A stretch of 64,000 bases of DNA from Streptomyces lienomycini (GTDB lineage Bacteria; Actinomycetota; Actinomycetes; Streptomycetales; Streptomycetaceae). The notes under the pieces are model-generated. The model saw only the letters and a program-made list of their open reading frames with translations, was not told the origin of the DNA and ran no database searches. The position numbers were made by a program, and so were the translations under genes. Location: NCBI RefSeq assembly GCF_027947595.1, contig NZ_CP116257.1, forward strand, positions 5,146,001-5,210,000, written 5' to 3'. Each line of letters begins with the position of its first letter. The stretch's first letter is position 1. Below are positions 43,130 through 54,124 of this stretch, in pieces.

Positions 43130-43244
43130 CCCCGAAGGGAAGCATTTCGCCGTCCCACACAGAGTGGACCCGACCGGCCGGAATCTCCTCCTTACGGATG
43201 AGATCAAGCCGTTCGGGCCGAAACCACCTGGAGCGCGACCGGCG

Positions 43245-43898
43245 TCAGACCTCGTCGGCGAGGATCAGGTACAGCTTCTTGCGGGCGTCGCCGATGACGG
43301 CGAGCGCCTTCTCCCGCTGTTCCTTGCTGCCGGTCTTCCAGACCTGGCCGAAGGCCTCCATGAGCCCGGCGCCGGCCTGCCGGATGTCGTTCAGGGCCTC
43401 CCAGTCGACACCCCGCGAGGCCTCCTCCCAGGGCGCCTCGGGACCTTCCTCGGCCGCGGTGCGGCCCGCCTCGGTGAGCGCGAAGAGCTTCTTCCCGCCC
43501 CCGCTCTCACTGGCGATCAGGTCCTCGTCCTCCAGCAACTGGAGGGTGGGGTACACCGAGCCGGGACTGGGCTTCCACGCCCCGCCGCTGCGCTCGGCGA
43601 TCTCCTGGATCATCTCGTAGCCGTGCATCGGACGGTCCTTCAGCAGGGCCAGGATCGACGCCCGTACGTCGCCCCGCCGCGCCCTGCCCCGAGGGCCGCC
43701 GCGCCCTCGGCCGCCCCAGGGGCCGCCGTGACCGAAGCCCGGTCCGAAGGGGCCGCCGGGGCCACCGCCCGGACCACCGGGCCCGAAGGGGCCGAAGGCC
43801 GCACGCCGGCCGTCGAAGCCGCCGCGCCCGAAGGGCCCGCCCTCTCCGCGGCCGGGGCCGTGTCCACCGTGTCCACGCTCGTATCCGTGGGTACGCAT
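43245..43898 (-). CDS. PadR-family transcriptional regulator
   Basis: 217 residues. GGAG lies 8 bases before the chosen ATG (two earlier starts, 2 and 3 codons up, fit less well). A Gly/Arg/His/Phe-rich head of about 75 residues (GRGGPRGRARRGDV) precedes the PadR winged helix: ASILALLKDRPMHGYEMIQEIAERSGGAWKPSPGSVYPTLQLLEDEDLI. A C-terminal helix for dimerisation ends the protein. A palindrome overlaps its own promoter, suggesting autoregulation. Confidence 0.92.
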   Translation of the reverse strand: MRTHGYERGHGGHGPGRGEGGPFGRGGFDGRRAAFGPFGPGGPGGGPGGPFGPGFGHGGPWGGRGRGGPRGRARRGDVRASILALLKDRPMHGYEMIQEIAERSGGAWKPSPGSVYPTLQLLEDEDLIASESGGGKKLFALTEAGRTAAEEGPEAPWEEASRGVDWEALNDIRQAGAGLMEAFGQVWKTGSKEQREKALAVIGDARKKLYLILADEV

Positions 43899-43940
43899 CG
43901 CCATCACTCCATTCAGTCGTTGATCTGTCGCGATGCCTCA

Positions 43941-43969
43941 ACGATATATCGGAACACATCGCCTGACAA
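43941..43969 (-). promoter_or_regulatory. padR promoter with operator palindrome
   Basis: TTGTCA (43969-43964), a 17-base spacer and TATCGT (43946-43941) on the minus strand. The perfect palindrome CGATATATCG (43942-43951) overlaps the -10. ATAT-type palindromes of this kind are typical PadR targets, so the protein probably represses itself. Confidence 0.65.
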
Positions 43970-44083
43970 GCCCCCGCCGAACCCGACCGACCACCGGGGA
44001 CCCGCGGCCGCCCCGCCGAAACGGGTCCAGGACTCCGGAATTGGCCTTGGTCTGCGGCTTCGAGCGGCGGCTAGCTTCGGGAC

Positions 44084-44893
44084 ATGCGCATTCGAATCGT
44101 CGACGCCTTCACCGACCGGCCCTTCACCGGCAACCCCGCCGGGGTCCTGCTCCTCGACGCCTTCCCGGACGACGACCGCCTCCAGCGGGTCGCCCTGGAG
44201 GTCAATCACGCCGAGACCGCGTTCGCCCACCGACTGCCCACGGGCGGTGAGGCCGACTGGGCGCTGCGCTGGTTCACGCCGGCCACCGAGGTCGCGCTGT
44301 GCGGCCACGCGACACTCGCCACGGCCCACGTCCTGCACACCACCGGCGCGCACGAGGGACCGGTGCGGTTCGCCACCCGCAGCGGCGTCCTGACCGCGAC
44401 ACCCCGCGGGGACGGCTCGATCACCCTGGACTTCCCAACGGCGCCGCTCACCCCGGTCGACGCCCCGGCGGGCATCGCCGAAGCCCTGGGCGCCGGGCCC
44501 CGTACCGTCCTGGACACCGGACCGAACATCGGGGACCTGCTCGTCGAGGTAGCCGACGAGCAGACGGTCCGCGGCCTGGCCCCGGACCTCAAGGCGCTGG
44601 CCGCCCACTCCGAGCGCGGCGTCATCGCCACCGCCCGCGCAAAGGACCCGGCCCGCGGCTACGACTACGTCTCCCGCTGCTTCTTCCCCAACGTGGGCAT
44701 CGACGAGGACCCGGTCACCGGCAGCGCGCACACGGCTCTGGCGCCCTTCTGGTCCGAGCGCCTCGGCCGCCCGGACCTCACCGGGCTCCAGGCGTCGGCC
44801 CGTTCCGGCCGGGTGCGTACGGAACTGCGCGGCGACCGCACGCTGCTGAGCGGGCACGCGGTGACGGTGATCGACGGCGAACTGCTGGCCTGA
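44084..44893 (+). CDS. PhzF-family isomerase/epimerase-like protein
   Basis: 269 residues. Domain order of PhzF: VDAFTDRPFTGNPAGVL (residues 5-21), NHAETAF with the catalytic Glu, LRWFTPATEVALCGHATLA, and in the second half FFPNVGIDEDPVTGSAHTAL. The E in NHAETAF is the catalytic acid/base of the family. TAGCTT ends 6 bases before the ATG; no Shine-Dalgarno. The substrate is unknown. Confidence 0.93.
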   Translation: MRIRIVDAFTDRPFTGNPAGVLLLDAFPDDDRLQRVALEVNHAETAFAHRLPTGGEADWALRWFTPATEVALCGHATLATAHVLHTTGAHEGPVRFATRSGVLTATPRGDGSITLDFPTAPLTPVDAPAGIAEALGAGPRTVLDTGPNIGDLLVEVADEQTVRGLAPDLKALAAHSERGVIATARAKDPARGYDYVSRCFFPNVGIDEDPVTGSAHTALAPFWSERLGRPDLTGLQASARSGRVRTELRGDRTLLSGHAVTVIDGELLA

Positions 44894-44921
44894 CCCCGCG
44901 GGGGCGCGGGGGCGCGCACGA

Positions 44922-45749
44922 TCACGCCGTCGGCAGCCAGTCCACCTTCCCGGCGAGCAGCCCGTAGCCGACAAAGGCCCCGATGTCGAGGAGCGAGTGC
45001 GCCACCACCAGCGGGCCCACGCGCCCCCAGCGGCGGTACAGGTAGACGAACACCACGCCCATCACCATGTTGCCGACGAACCCGCCGATCCCCTGGTAGA
45101 GGTGGTACGACCCGCGCAGTACCGAACTGGCCGCCAGCGACGCGCCCGCTCCCCAGCCGAGCTGGTCGAGCCGGCGCAGCAGGTAGCCGACGACGACGAC
45201 CTCCTCCAGGACGGAGTTCTGCACCGCCGAGAGGACGAGGACGGGATACTTCCACCACACCTCGGGCAGGGCCTCGGGCACCACCGTGAGGTTGAAGCCC
45301 AGGCCGCGGGCGGCCAGGTAGAAGGCGATGCCGGTGCTGCCGATGACGGCGGCGACGGCGGCCCCGCGGCCCAGGTCCGGCCACGGACGGGTGCGGTCGA
45401 AGCCGAGCGCGCGCAGACTGCGCCCCTCGCGCAGCAGGAAGTGCGCGACGAGGGCGACCGGGACGAGCGCCGTGGTGATGCCGAAGAGCTGCCAGGCCAG
45501 GTCGAGCCAGGGACGGCCGGGCGCCGCCGAGGCGTTGAGGGTGGCCGCCTGGTCCTTGAGCCCGCCGGGCCGGGTGACCGAGCCGATGAAGCTGATGAGG
45601 GCGGACACGCCGCTCGCGCCGAGCGAGAGCGCCAGGACGAGCAGCGTCTCGTCACGCGGGATCCGCCGCGAGAGCCGCTCCTCGGTCAGGGGCTCCTCGC
45701 CGAGTCGCTTCTGAGGGAACGCATCGTCCACCGGGCCCGCCTCCGCCAT
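44922..45749 (-). CDS. CPBP-family intramembrane protease
   Basis: 275 residues with GGAGG 9 bases before the ATG. Eight or so membrane segments. The Abi/CPBP motif SVLEEVVVVGYLLRRL (double Glu and Arg), then GSYHLYQGIGG with the second-motif His, and VAHSLLDIGAF with the third His/Asp, fit the glutamate-type protease or prenyl-protein-processing group. Targets unknown. Confidence 0.9.
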   Translation of the reverse strand: MAEAGPVDDAFPQKRLGEEPLTEERLSRRIPRDETLLVLALSLGASGVSALISFIGSVTRPGGLKDQAATLNASAAPGRPWLDLAWQLFGITTALVPVALVAHFLLREGRSLRALGFDRTRPWPDLGRGAAVAAVIGSTGIAFYLAARGLGFNLTVVPEALPEVWWKYPVLVLSAVQNSVLEEVVVVGYLLRRLDQLGWGAGASLAASSVLRGSYHLYQGIGGFVGNMVMGVVFVYLYRRWGRVGPLVVAHSLLDIGAFVGYGLLAGKVDWLPTA

Positions 45750-45828
45750 GCACACCTGCCTCCAGCTGGGACGTCACAGCTTGCCCGATCAGTATGGGGC
45801 GGCGCGTGGCGGGGGCGGCCTGTGGCGG

Positions 45829-47322
45829 TCAGCCGACCGGCCACAGGTGCACGGGTTCACCCCCGCCCATCAGCTCGACGTAGCGGCGTGTCGTGGCGGC
45901 GAGAGCGGCCTCCCGGGACAGGCCCGCGTCCAGGCCGCGGTGGAAGGTGGCCGCCTGCCAGGAAGCACCGTTGACCCGGCGTCGGCAGCGCTCCTCGATC
46001 ACGCCGAGGTACAGGTCCCGGTCCGCGGGCTCCACGCCCCACGCGTCCAGACCGGCGGCGGCGAGCGGCAGCAGCTCGTCGCGTACCAGAACGGCGGCGT
46101 CGACCTCGGTGGTGCCGCCCAGCCGGCCGCGCCGGGGCCACTCGAAGCGGGCGTCGATGCCGTGGCGGCACGCGGCCTCGAAGTTGGCGGCGGCGGCCTC
46201 GAACGGCAACCGGGTCCACACCGGCCGGGGTTCGTCGGCCAGCGAGCGTACGACCCCGTAGTAGAAGGCCGCGTTGGCGATGACGTCGGTGACGGTCGGG
46301 CCGGCGGGCAGCACCCGGTTCTCCACCCGCAGGTGCGGGACGCCGTCGGCGATGTCGTAGACGGGGCGGTTCCAGCGGTAGATGGTGCCGTTGTGCAGGA
46401 CGAGTTCGGAGAGCGAGGGCACGCCGCCCGCGTCCAGGACGTCCAGCGGGTCCTCTTCGTCGCAGATCGGCAGCAGCGCCGGGAAGTAGCGCCGGTTCTC
46501 CTCGAAGAGGTCGTACGCCGAGGTCACCCACCGCTCCCCGAACCAGGTGCGCGGGCGGACGCCCTGCGCCTGCAACTCGGGCGGGCGGGTGTCGGTGGAC
46601 TGCTGGAACAGGGGTGGCCGCGACTCTCGCCACAGCTCGCGGCCGAAGAGGAAGGGCGCGTTGGCGCCGAGGGCGATCTGCGCGGCGGTGATCGCCTGGG
46701 CCGCGTTCCACACGTCGGCGAAGCGGTCCGGGGTGACCTGGAGGTGCAACTGCACGGAGGTGCAGGCGGCCTCGGGGGCGATGGACTTGGACGTGCAGGT
46801 CAGGCGCTCGACGCCCTCGATGTCGAAGGTGAAGTCCTCTCCGCGGGCCGCCACGATCTGTTCGTTGAGCAGCGCGTAGCGGTCGACCGCGGAGAGATTG
46901 GAGGAGACCAGGTCGTCGCGGTCCAGCGTCGGCAGAATGCCGATCATCGCGATTCCCGCGTCCACCTCTCCGGCCTTGCGGTCCGCATATGCCAGCGATG
47001 TACGGATCTCCTCGGCGAGCCGGTCGAATACCCTGCCGCCCAAGCGGTGGGGGGCGATGTTGACCTCCAGGTTGAACATGGCGAGTTCTGTTTGGAAGTC
47101 GCGGCTCGCGATGCGCTCGAGGACTTGCGCATTCAACATTTTCGGCATCCCGTCGGCACCGACGAGATTCAATTCGATCTCCAGCCCCATGAGGTTCTTC
47201 GGACGGTCGAACCGCTTCTCCGCCAGAAGTCGCTCCAGGCCCGTCAGGCACCGCTGGAGCTTCTCGCGGTAGCGCTGGCGATCGGACAGGTCGAACTGAC
47301 CTGCCACGACCTTCTCCCCCAT
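45829..47322 (-). CDS. Glutamate--cysteine ligase-type enzyme (GCS2)
   Basis: 497 residues with AAGGGA 7 bases before the ATG. GCS2 features: MGLEIELNLV (residues 45-54; metal and glutamate binding), EVNIAPHRLGG, SVQLHLQV and NRVLPAGPTVTDVIANAAFYYGVV. Family members ligate glutamate to an amine. Actinomycetes use mycothiol rather than glutathione, so the product may be gamma-glutamylcysteine for ergothioneine or another gamma-glutamyl amide. No Egt genes are seen nearby. Confidence 0.87.
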   Translation of the reverse strand: MGEKVVAGQFDLSDRQRYREKLQRCLTGLERLLAEKRFDRPKNLMGLEIELNLVGADGMPKMLNAQVLERIASRDFQTELAMFNLEVNIAPHRLGGRVFDRLAEEIRTSLAYADRKAGEVDAGIAMIGILPTLDRDDLVSSNLSAVDRYALLNEQIVAARGEDFTFDIEGVERLTCTSKSIAPEAACTSVQLHLQVTPDRFADVWNAAQAITAAQIALGANAPFLFGRELWRESRPPLFQQSTDTRPPELQAQGVRPRTWFGERWVTSAYDLFEENRRYFPALLPICDEEDPLDVLDAGGVPSLSELVLHNGTIYRWNRPVYDIADGVPHLRVENRVLPAGPTVTDVIANAAFYYGVVRSLADEPRPVWTRLPFEAAAANFEAACRHGIDARFEWPRRGRLGGTTEVDAAVLVRDELLPLAAAGLDAWGVEPADRDLYLGVIEERCRRRVNGASWQAATFHRGLDAGLSREAALAATTRRYVELMGGGEPVHLWPVG

Positions 47323-47879
47323 GGAAGAGTCCCTTCTCGGAGCGGTGAGTGGAAGATCCCGCCGCCGGTGGCCGGTGGCCGGTCAGGTGGGATGATGCCC
47401 AGCCGAAGCGATCGATAACGTCCCCTCGGCGGTCCGGCACCCGCTACGCTGTGCCGGTGTGACCGGTGGCACATTCACCGGGCATGGCGCGCGCGCAGTT
47501 TCCCGGGCCGGTAACTCGTGAAAAACGCCGACGACAATTGGCCGACCGCTCGGTGCACATTCCCCGAGGTCATCGCCGCACACCCGGTCCGAAGTCCGGA
47601 TGATTCCCACATATCGACGGCTGAATTCAACCTTGTACTCGTTACCGGAATCGGCTAGCCGAAACACAGTCTGAACACATGTCGTATAAACTCCGCGGAC
47701 AGGGCAGAGGACCGGCGCCCGCGGTCGAAGGATCCTGCCGTCGAGCTGACGCGCGGCAGGCCCCTCCCACTTCTCGGATCCAGCACCCGGCCCCTGCCTT
47801 CCCAGCTCTGTGAGCCGACAGCGTCGTCCGCCCGCTCCGCCCTCGCGCCACCGTGCCTTCGAATGAGAGGCGACCCACC
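47323..47879. other. Long intergenic region without a recognised element
   Basis: 557 bases that are less GC-rich than their surroundings, between two divergent genes. A perfect 12-bp palindrome TCGGCTAGCCGA lies at 47651-47662, and GTATAAACT at 47684-47692 may be part of a promoter for the plus-strand gene. ORFs crossing it show no coding bias. No riboswitch was recognised. Confidence 0.6.
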
Positions 47880-48464
47880 ATGCCCCTGCGTGTCTGCCCG
47901 GCCCCCGCGCCCGCCCTGCGCTCCGTCCTCACTGCCCTCTCCTCGCCCACCGCGGTTCGTGAGGCCCGTACTCCCGCCCTTCTTGCCGCTCAGGGACCCG
48001 CCACACCCGAACTTCCCCTTCCGGTGCACGTCCTGGACCGGGTCACGGCGGAGGGCGTGACGGAGACGCGACTGGCCGGATGGCGGTTCCACATCCGGTG
48101 CGGCGACCATGCGGTGGCGGCGGCGGAGACCATGCTGACACCGGACGGCTGGGCGTTCTCGCACTTCTTCGAGGGCCCCTACGTCGCCTCGACCGAGCGG
48201 GCGCTGCGGCAGGCCGAGTCGATGGCGCAGGCGTACCAGCCGCGCCTGCTGTCGGTTCCCGAGCTGTACATGCTGACGCTGTGGCTGCACGGCGACTGCG
48301 CCGCGGACGCCACGGCCGGGCACCCCGCGGCCACCGACCTGCTGGTGCCGCTGGCGCCGGCGCCTCCCGGTATCGCGGCCCACCGGCCGCACCGGGTCTC
48401 CGAACTGCTGCCGGTCCTCACGCACCGGATGACACCGACGCGGCTCCTGGGTTCGCCCGCCTGA
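47880..48464 (+). CDS. Conserved actinobacterial protein, unknown
   Basis: 194 residues with GAGAGG before the ATG. Starts MPLRVCPAPAPALRSVL. The core WRFHIRCGDHAVAAAETMLTPDGWAFSHFFEGPYVASTERALRQAESM has no named domain. The C-terminus is Pro-rich. No signal peptide or membrane segment. I recall similar proteins in Streptomyces, but no function. Confidence 0.65.
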   Translation: MPLRVCPAPAPALRSVLTALSSPTAVREARTPALLAAQGPATPELPLPVHVLDRVTAEGVTETRLAGWRFHIRCGDHAVAAAETMLTPDGWAFSHFFEGPYVASTERALRQAESMAQAYQPRLLSVPELYMLTLWLHGDCAADATAGHPAATDLLVPLAPAPPGIAAHRPHRVSELLPVLTHRMTPTRLLGSPA

Positions 48465-48749
48465 CCTGCCCCGCGCACCCGCCCCTCACCCACCCGCGCG
48501 GACTAGCCCCATTCGGCCATGCCGAACCATCCGAAGTGACAGTGCAGTTGGGCTGAACCGTCCGCGCGGGTGATGCGTCATCAACCTGTGAGAAGCGGTG
48601 CTGCGAAATACCTGCGGATCGACGCCCGTGGGGCAACACTGGGTTCGGACCGACTTACACAACGGGGGGCGGCCATGAACGAAGCTTCACGCCGCGGGAC
48701 AGACAAGACAGCGCACTCACCCATCATCACGGACCGAGAGACCCCACTC

Positions 48750-48953
48750 ATGTGTCAGCACCAGCCACCGTGCCCCTCAGCAGTCTCCGCCGACCGGGAG
48801 TCCGCCCGCCTCGTGGCGCACCACCCGGAGCAGGGGTGGAGCCTGCTGTGCAACGGCGTCGTCCTCTTCGAGGACACCGGTGAGCTACTGCCGGACGGCC
48901 GGGTCATCGCCCCGCACCGCCCGGTCGGCGCGGGTCTGATCACCGCCGCCTGA
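48750..48953 (+). CDS. DUF5999-type small protein
   Basis: 67 residues starting MCQHQPPCPSA. GAGAG lies upstream; an in-frame ATG at 48675 would add 25 residues. Pattern: CQHQPPCPS, AHHPEQGWSLLCNGVVLFEDTGELLPDG, RVIAPHRP. The two Cys and the HPEQGW region are hallmarks of this streptomycete family, whose function is unknown. A long hairpin follows. Confidence 0.82.
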   Translation: MCQHQPPCPSAVSADRESARLVAHHPEQGWSLLCNGVVLFEDTGELLPDGRVIAPHRPVGAGLITAA

Positions 48954-49006
48954 CCACCGACCGGACGGTGTGCCGCCACTGCGTGCCACTCCGTCCGGCG
49001 CCTCAC

Positions 49007-49042
49007 GGGGCCGGCCCGCAGCCACGGCTGCGCACCGGCCCC
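49007..49042 (+). terminator. Two-part hairpin after the DUF5999 gene
   Basis: GGGGCCGG (49007-49014) pairs with CCGGCCCC (49035-49042), and inside it CGCAGCC pairs with GGCTGCG on a 2-base loop. It lies 54 bases beyond the stop and probably ends that transcript. Confidence 0.7.
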
Positions 49043-49106
49043 CACGCGTGTCCGGGGCCGGTGACTCCTCGTGGCCCTCAGGACCGACGGGGTGATGTCC
49101 CCGGTG

Positions 49107-49265
49107 CTACGCCCTCCGCCCGAGCCTCCGACGCGGCGAGCGCACCACGACGTGCCCCCAGCTGATCTCGCCCGCGATCAGCACCCGCAGCTCCACGGGC
49201 ACCCCGGCGTCGACCGCCCGCGGCGTCTTCACCTCGGCGTAGCTCGCCACCAGCGACCCCACCAC
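49107..49265 (-). CDS. Short ORF divergent from the MerR/TOBE gene
   Basis: 52 residues (VVGSLVASYAEVKTPRAVDA...) from a GTG. Third codon positions are almost all G or C, which is typical of real genes here. A conserved-looking core EVKTPRAVDAGVPVELRVLIAGEISWG ends in a basic tail. No family was recognised. It may be a remnant or a real small protein sharing the regulatory region of the molybdate-related gene. Confidence 0.4.
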   Translation of the reverse strand: MVGSLVASYAEVKTPRAVDAGVPVELRVLIAGEISWGHVVVRSPRRRLGRRA

Positions 49266-49275
49266 TGCCGCGCAC

Positions 49276-49293
49276 TAACGCTATATCGCGTTA
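49276..49293. promoter_or_regulatory. Candidate ModE-like operator
   Basis: TAACGC-TATATC-GCGTTA, a perfect 6-bp inverted repeat with a 6-base AT-rich centre. The CGTTA/TATAT content recalls ModE sites of enterobacteria. It lies 57 bases before the MerR/TOBE protein, which may bind it. Confidence 0.45.
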
Positions 49294-49350
49294 TACCCAA
49301 CGGCCAACCCCGCGTCCGCCGTTCCTCTCGCGCGGCCTATCGTGACCGGC

Positions 49351-49746
49351 ATGCAGTCCTACACGATCGGCCAGGCGGCGCGGCTGCTCGGCGTCAGTCC
49401 GGACACCGCGCGCCGCTGGGCCGACGCGGGCCGGATCACCACCCGTCGCGACGAGGGCGGGCGTCGCGTCGTCGACGGCAGCGATCTGGCCGCGTTCTCG
49501 GTCCGACTCGCCCGCTCCGACGGTGCCGACGAGGAGACCCCGTACACCTCGGTGCGCAACGCGTTCCCCGGCATCGTGACCGCGATCAAGCTCGGCGACG
49601 TCGCGGCCCAGGTCGAGATCCAGGCCGGCCCGCACCGGCTGGTCTCCCTGCTGACCAGGGAGGCGGTGGAGGAACTCGGCCTGGAGGTCGGCATGGAGGC
49701 CACCGCCCGGGTGAAGTCGACGAATGTCCATATCGACCGGACGTGA
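49351..49746 (+). CDS. MerR-like HTH plus TOBE molybdate-responsive regulator
   Basis: 131 residues. N-terminal excisionase/MerR-type helix-turn-helix YTIGQAARLLGVSPDTARRWADAGRI, then a single molybdopterin-type TOBE (Mop) domain: SVRNAFPGIVTAIKLGDVAAQVEIQAG ... VKSTNVHI. TATCGT lies 7 bases before the ATG with no Shine-Dalgarno. The domain pair resembles a short ModE: the TOBE part binds molybdate or tungstate, the head binds DNA. Confidence 0.88.
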   Translation: MQSYTIGQAARLLGVSPDTARRWADAGRITTRRDEGGRRVVDGSDLAAFSVRLARSDGADEETPYTSVRNAFPGIVTAIKLGDVAAQVEIQAGPHRLVSLLTREAVEELGLEVGMEATARVKSTNVHIDRT

Positions 49747-49832
49747 CCGCTCGGCTCCGGCGCCCGCGACCTGTGGCACCACGGGGCCGCCGTCCCCTCC
49801 TCCGGCGCCGCGGCCGGACCGGGCCTCCGTCC

Positions 49833-49864
49833 GGATACACGGATGCACGGATGCACGGATGCAG
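49833..49864 (+). repeat. Four-copy 8-bp tandem repeat
   Basis: GGATGCAC-type unit repeated four times (first copy GGATACAC, last GGATGCAG) in the gap between the two TOBE genes. It may be a slippage hotspot. Confidence 0.75.
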
Positions 49865-49932
49865 GAAACGGACAAGACGACGCAGAAACGCGCATACCCG
49901 GCGCAACGCCTCCACCGGGCTACGGTGCCCCC

Positions 49933-50352
49933 ATGAGCCTGTCCATCCGCAACCAGCTCCCCGGCACCGTCACCGCCGTCACCCCGGGCGAGGCCATGGC
50001 GACGGTCGGGGTCCGTCTCTCCGGCGGCCAGGACCTGACCGCGGCGATCACCCGGGACTCCGCCGAGGACCTCGCGCTCGCCCCCGGCACCGCCGTGCGG
50101 GCCCTGGTGAAGGCAACGGAGGTCGCCCTGGCCACCGGGCACGTCGACGGCCTCTCCATCCGCAACCGGCTGCCGGGCACGGTCACCGCCCTCACCACCG
50201 GCGTCGCGATGGCCTCGGTCGCGGTCGCCGTCGAGGGCGCCGAACTGACCGCCGCCATCACCCGGCAGGCGGCCGACGACCTGGGCCTGGCCGTCGGCGT
50301 ACCCGTCGTCGCGCTGATCAAGTCGACGGAGGTGTCGCTCGCCACCGGGTGA
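49933..50352 (+). CDS. Di-TOBE molybdate-binding (Mop) protein
   Basis: 139 residues made of two consecutive Mop domains: SIRNQLPGTVTAVTPGEAMATVGV (residues 4-27) and SIRNRLPGTVTALTTGVAMASVAV (about 75-98), each ending with ALVKATEVALATG or ALIKSTEVSLATG. Di-Mop proteins bind several oxyanions and store or deliver molybdate. TACGGT ends 6 bases before the ATG; no Shine-Dalgarno. It follows the regulator and precedes the end of gcvP. Confidence 0.92.
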   Translation: MSLSIRNQLPGTVTAVTPGEAMATVGVRLSGGQDLTAAITRDSAEDLALAPGTAVRALVKATEVALATGHVDGLSIRNRLPGTVTALTTGVAMASVAVAVEGAELTAAITRQAADDLGLAVGVPVVALIKSTEVSLATG

Positions 50353-50435
50353 GGCGGAAGACGCCGACACGCCGAGAGGCTCCGCCCAGCGCCGCAGGGG
50401 CCTGGACGGAGCCTCTCCCGCTTCCGCGGCGGGAC

Positions 50436-53321
<2,886 letters not shown>

Positions 53322-53385
53322 GTGCGGAGGCCTCCTGGTCTGACGACCTTCGAGGGGCACCACGGCGCGGGTACCCGGACGGCCT

Positions 53386-53588
53386 CCCCCTCTGTCATCT
53401 CAACCTGAGAGCTTCACCGGTCGAGCCCGAGGGCTGTCCCGGCTTTCACCGTCGGTGAGAGCGGAAGCCGTCGACACCCGCCCTGCTTTCCAGAGTGACC
53501 TCGTCCGTGCGGTACGTGAGCCTGAGAGATTCCGGGGAGGATTTGCTCCTTCGGCGCCTCCGATGGTGTCCGGAGGACTCTCCCGCAC
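53386..53588 (-). promoter_or_regulatory. Tandem glycine riboswitch
   Basis: Two glycine aptamers on the minus strand, ending 64 bases before gcvP. Aptamer 1 begins CGGGAGAG and contains GGCGCCGAAGGAGCAA and AATCTCTCAGGC; aptamer 2 contains CTCTGGAAAGC, CACCGACGGTGAAAGC and GCTCTCAGGTTGAGATG and ends GACAGAGGGGG. The order and paired GAGAG/CTCTC stems match the family consensus. Such switches turn on glycine-cleavage genes when glycine is high. Confidence 0.95.
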
Positions 53589-53746
53589 GGGGTCAGCAGC
53601 CGCTTGCCAGCCTACCAGCGAGGTCACCGCACGGACCTCGAGTGGCCGACCGACCCTATGTGCTCTTTTGTAGTACTTAGGGATGATGAGGCGGCTGGTG
53701 TGCGACCCCCAGTGCGGCCCAGTGGTGCGATCAAGTGGAGGGCCCC

Positions 53747-54124
53747 GTGCGTACTGACATCGATCCGCGGAACCTGATCGGCCGCAAGGCGTTCGACCGC
53801 GACGGCACCAGGATCGGCACCGTGGACGAGGTCTACCTCGACGATGCCACCGGCGTCCCCGAGTGGGCGGCCATACGGACCGGCCTCTTCAGCAGGGACG
53901 CGTTCGTCCCGCTGGAGCCCAGCGAGCTGGTCGAGGGCAGCCTGCGTGTGCCCTTCGACCGGACCCTGATCAAGGAGGCGCCCGACTTCGGGGTCGGCCG
54001 CCACCTCTCGCCGGAACAGGAACTCCAGCTCTACCACCACTACGGCCTGGACGTGGCGGCCCCTCCCCCGCCTCCCGACCGCGATTTCGGCAAGCTGGCG
54101 GGCAAGGGCAACGACGACGCCTGA
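53747..54124 (+). CDS. PRC-barrel domain protein
   Basis: 125 residues from a GTG with GGAGGG 5 bases upstream; a GTG four codons earlier is less likely. PRC-barrel: NLIGRKAFDRDGTRIGTVDEVYLDDATGVPEWAAIRTGLFSRDAFVPL. The tail is Pro-rich with FGKLAGKGNDDA. PRC-barrel proteins bind partners or RNA-processing machinery; several Streptomyces ones have no assigned role. Its end overlaps the end of dinB by 85 bases. Confidence 0.88.
   Translation: MRTDIDPRNLIGRKAFDRDGTRIGTVDEVYLDDATGVPEWAAIRTGLFSRDAFVPLEPSELVEGSLRVPFDRTLIKEAPDFGVGRHLSPEQELQLYHHYGLDVAAPPPPPDRDFGKLAGKGNDDA

Noticed and set aside
45829..47322. EgtA-like ergothioneine biosynthesis
   Set aside because: The enzyme fits GCS2, but no other Egt gene lies nearby, so a pathway claim is not supported.
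47383..48425. Minus-strand ORFs before and across the 47880 gene
   Set aside because: No coding bias, several Cys/Arg-rich stretches, and no homology cue; the region is better explained as intergenic plus an antisense shadow.
48675..48749. Longer start for the DUF5999 gene
   Set aside because: Residues before MCQHQ do not match the family and the later ATG gives the familiar N-terminus.
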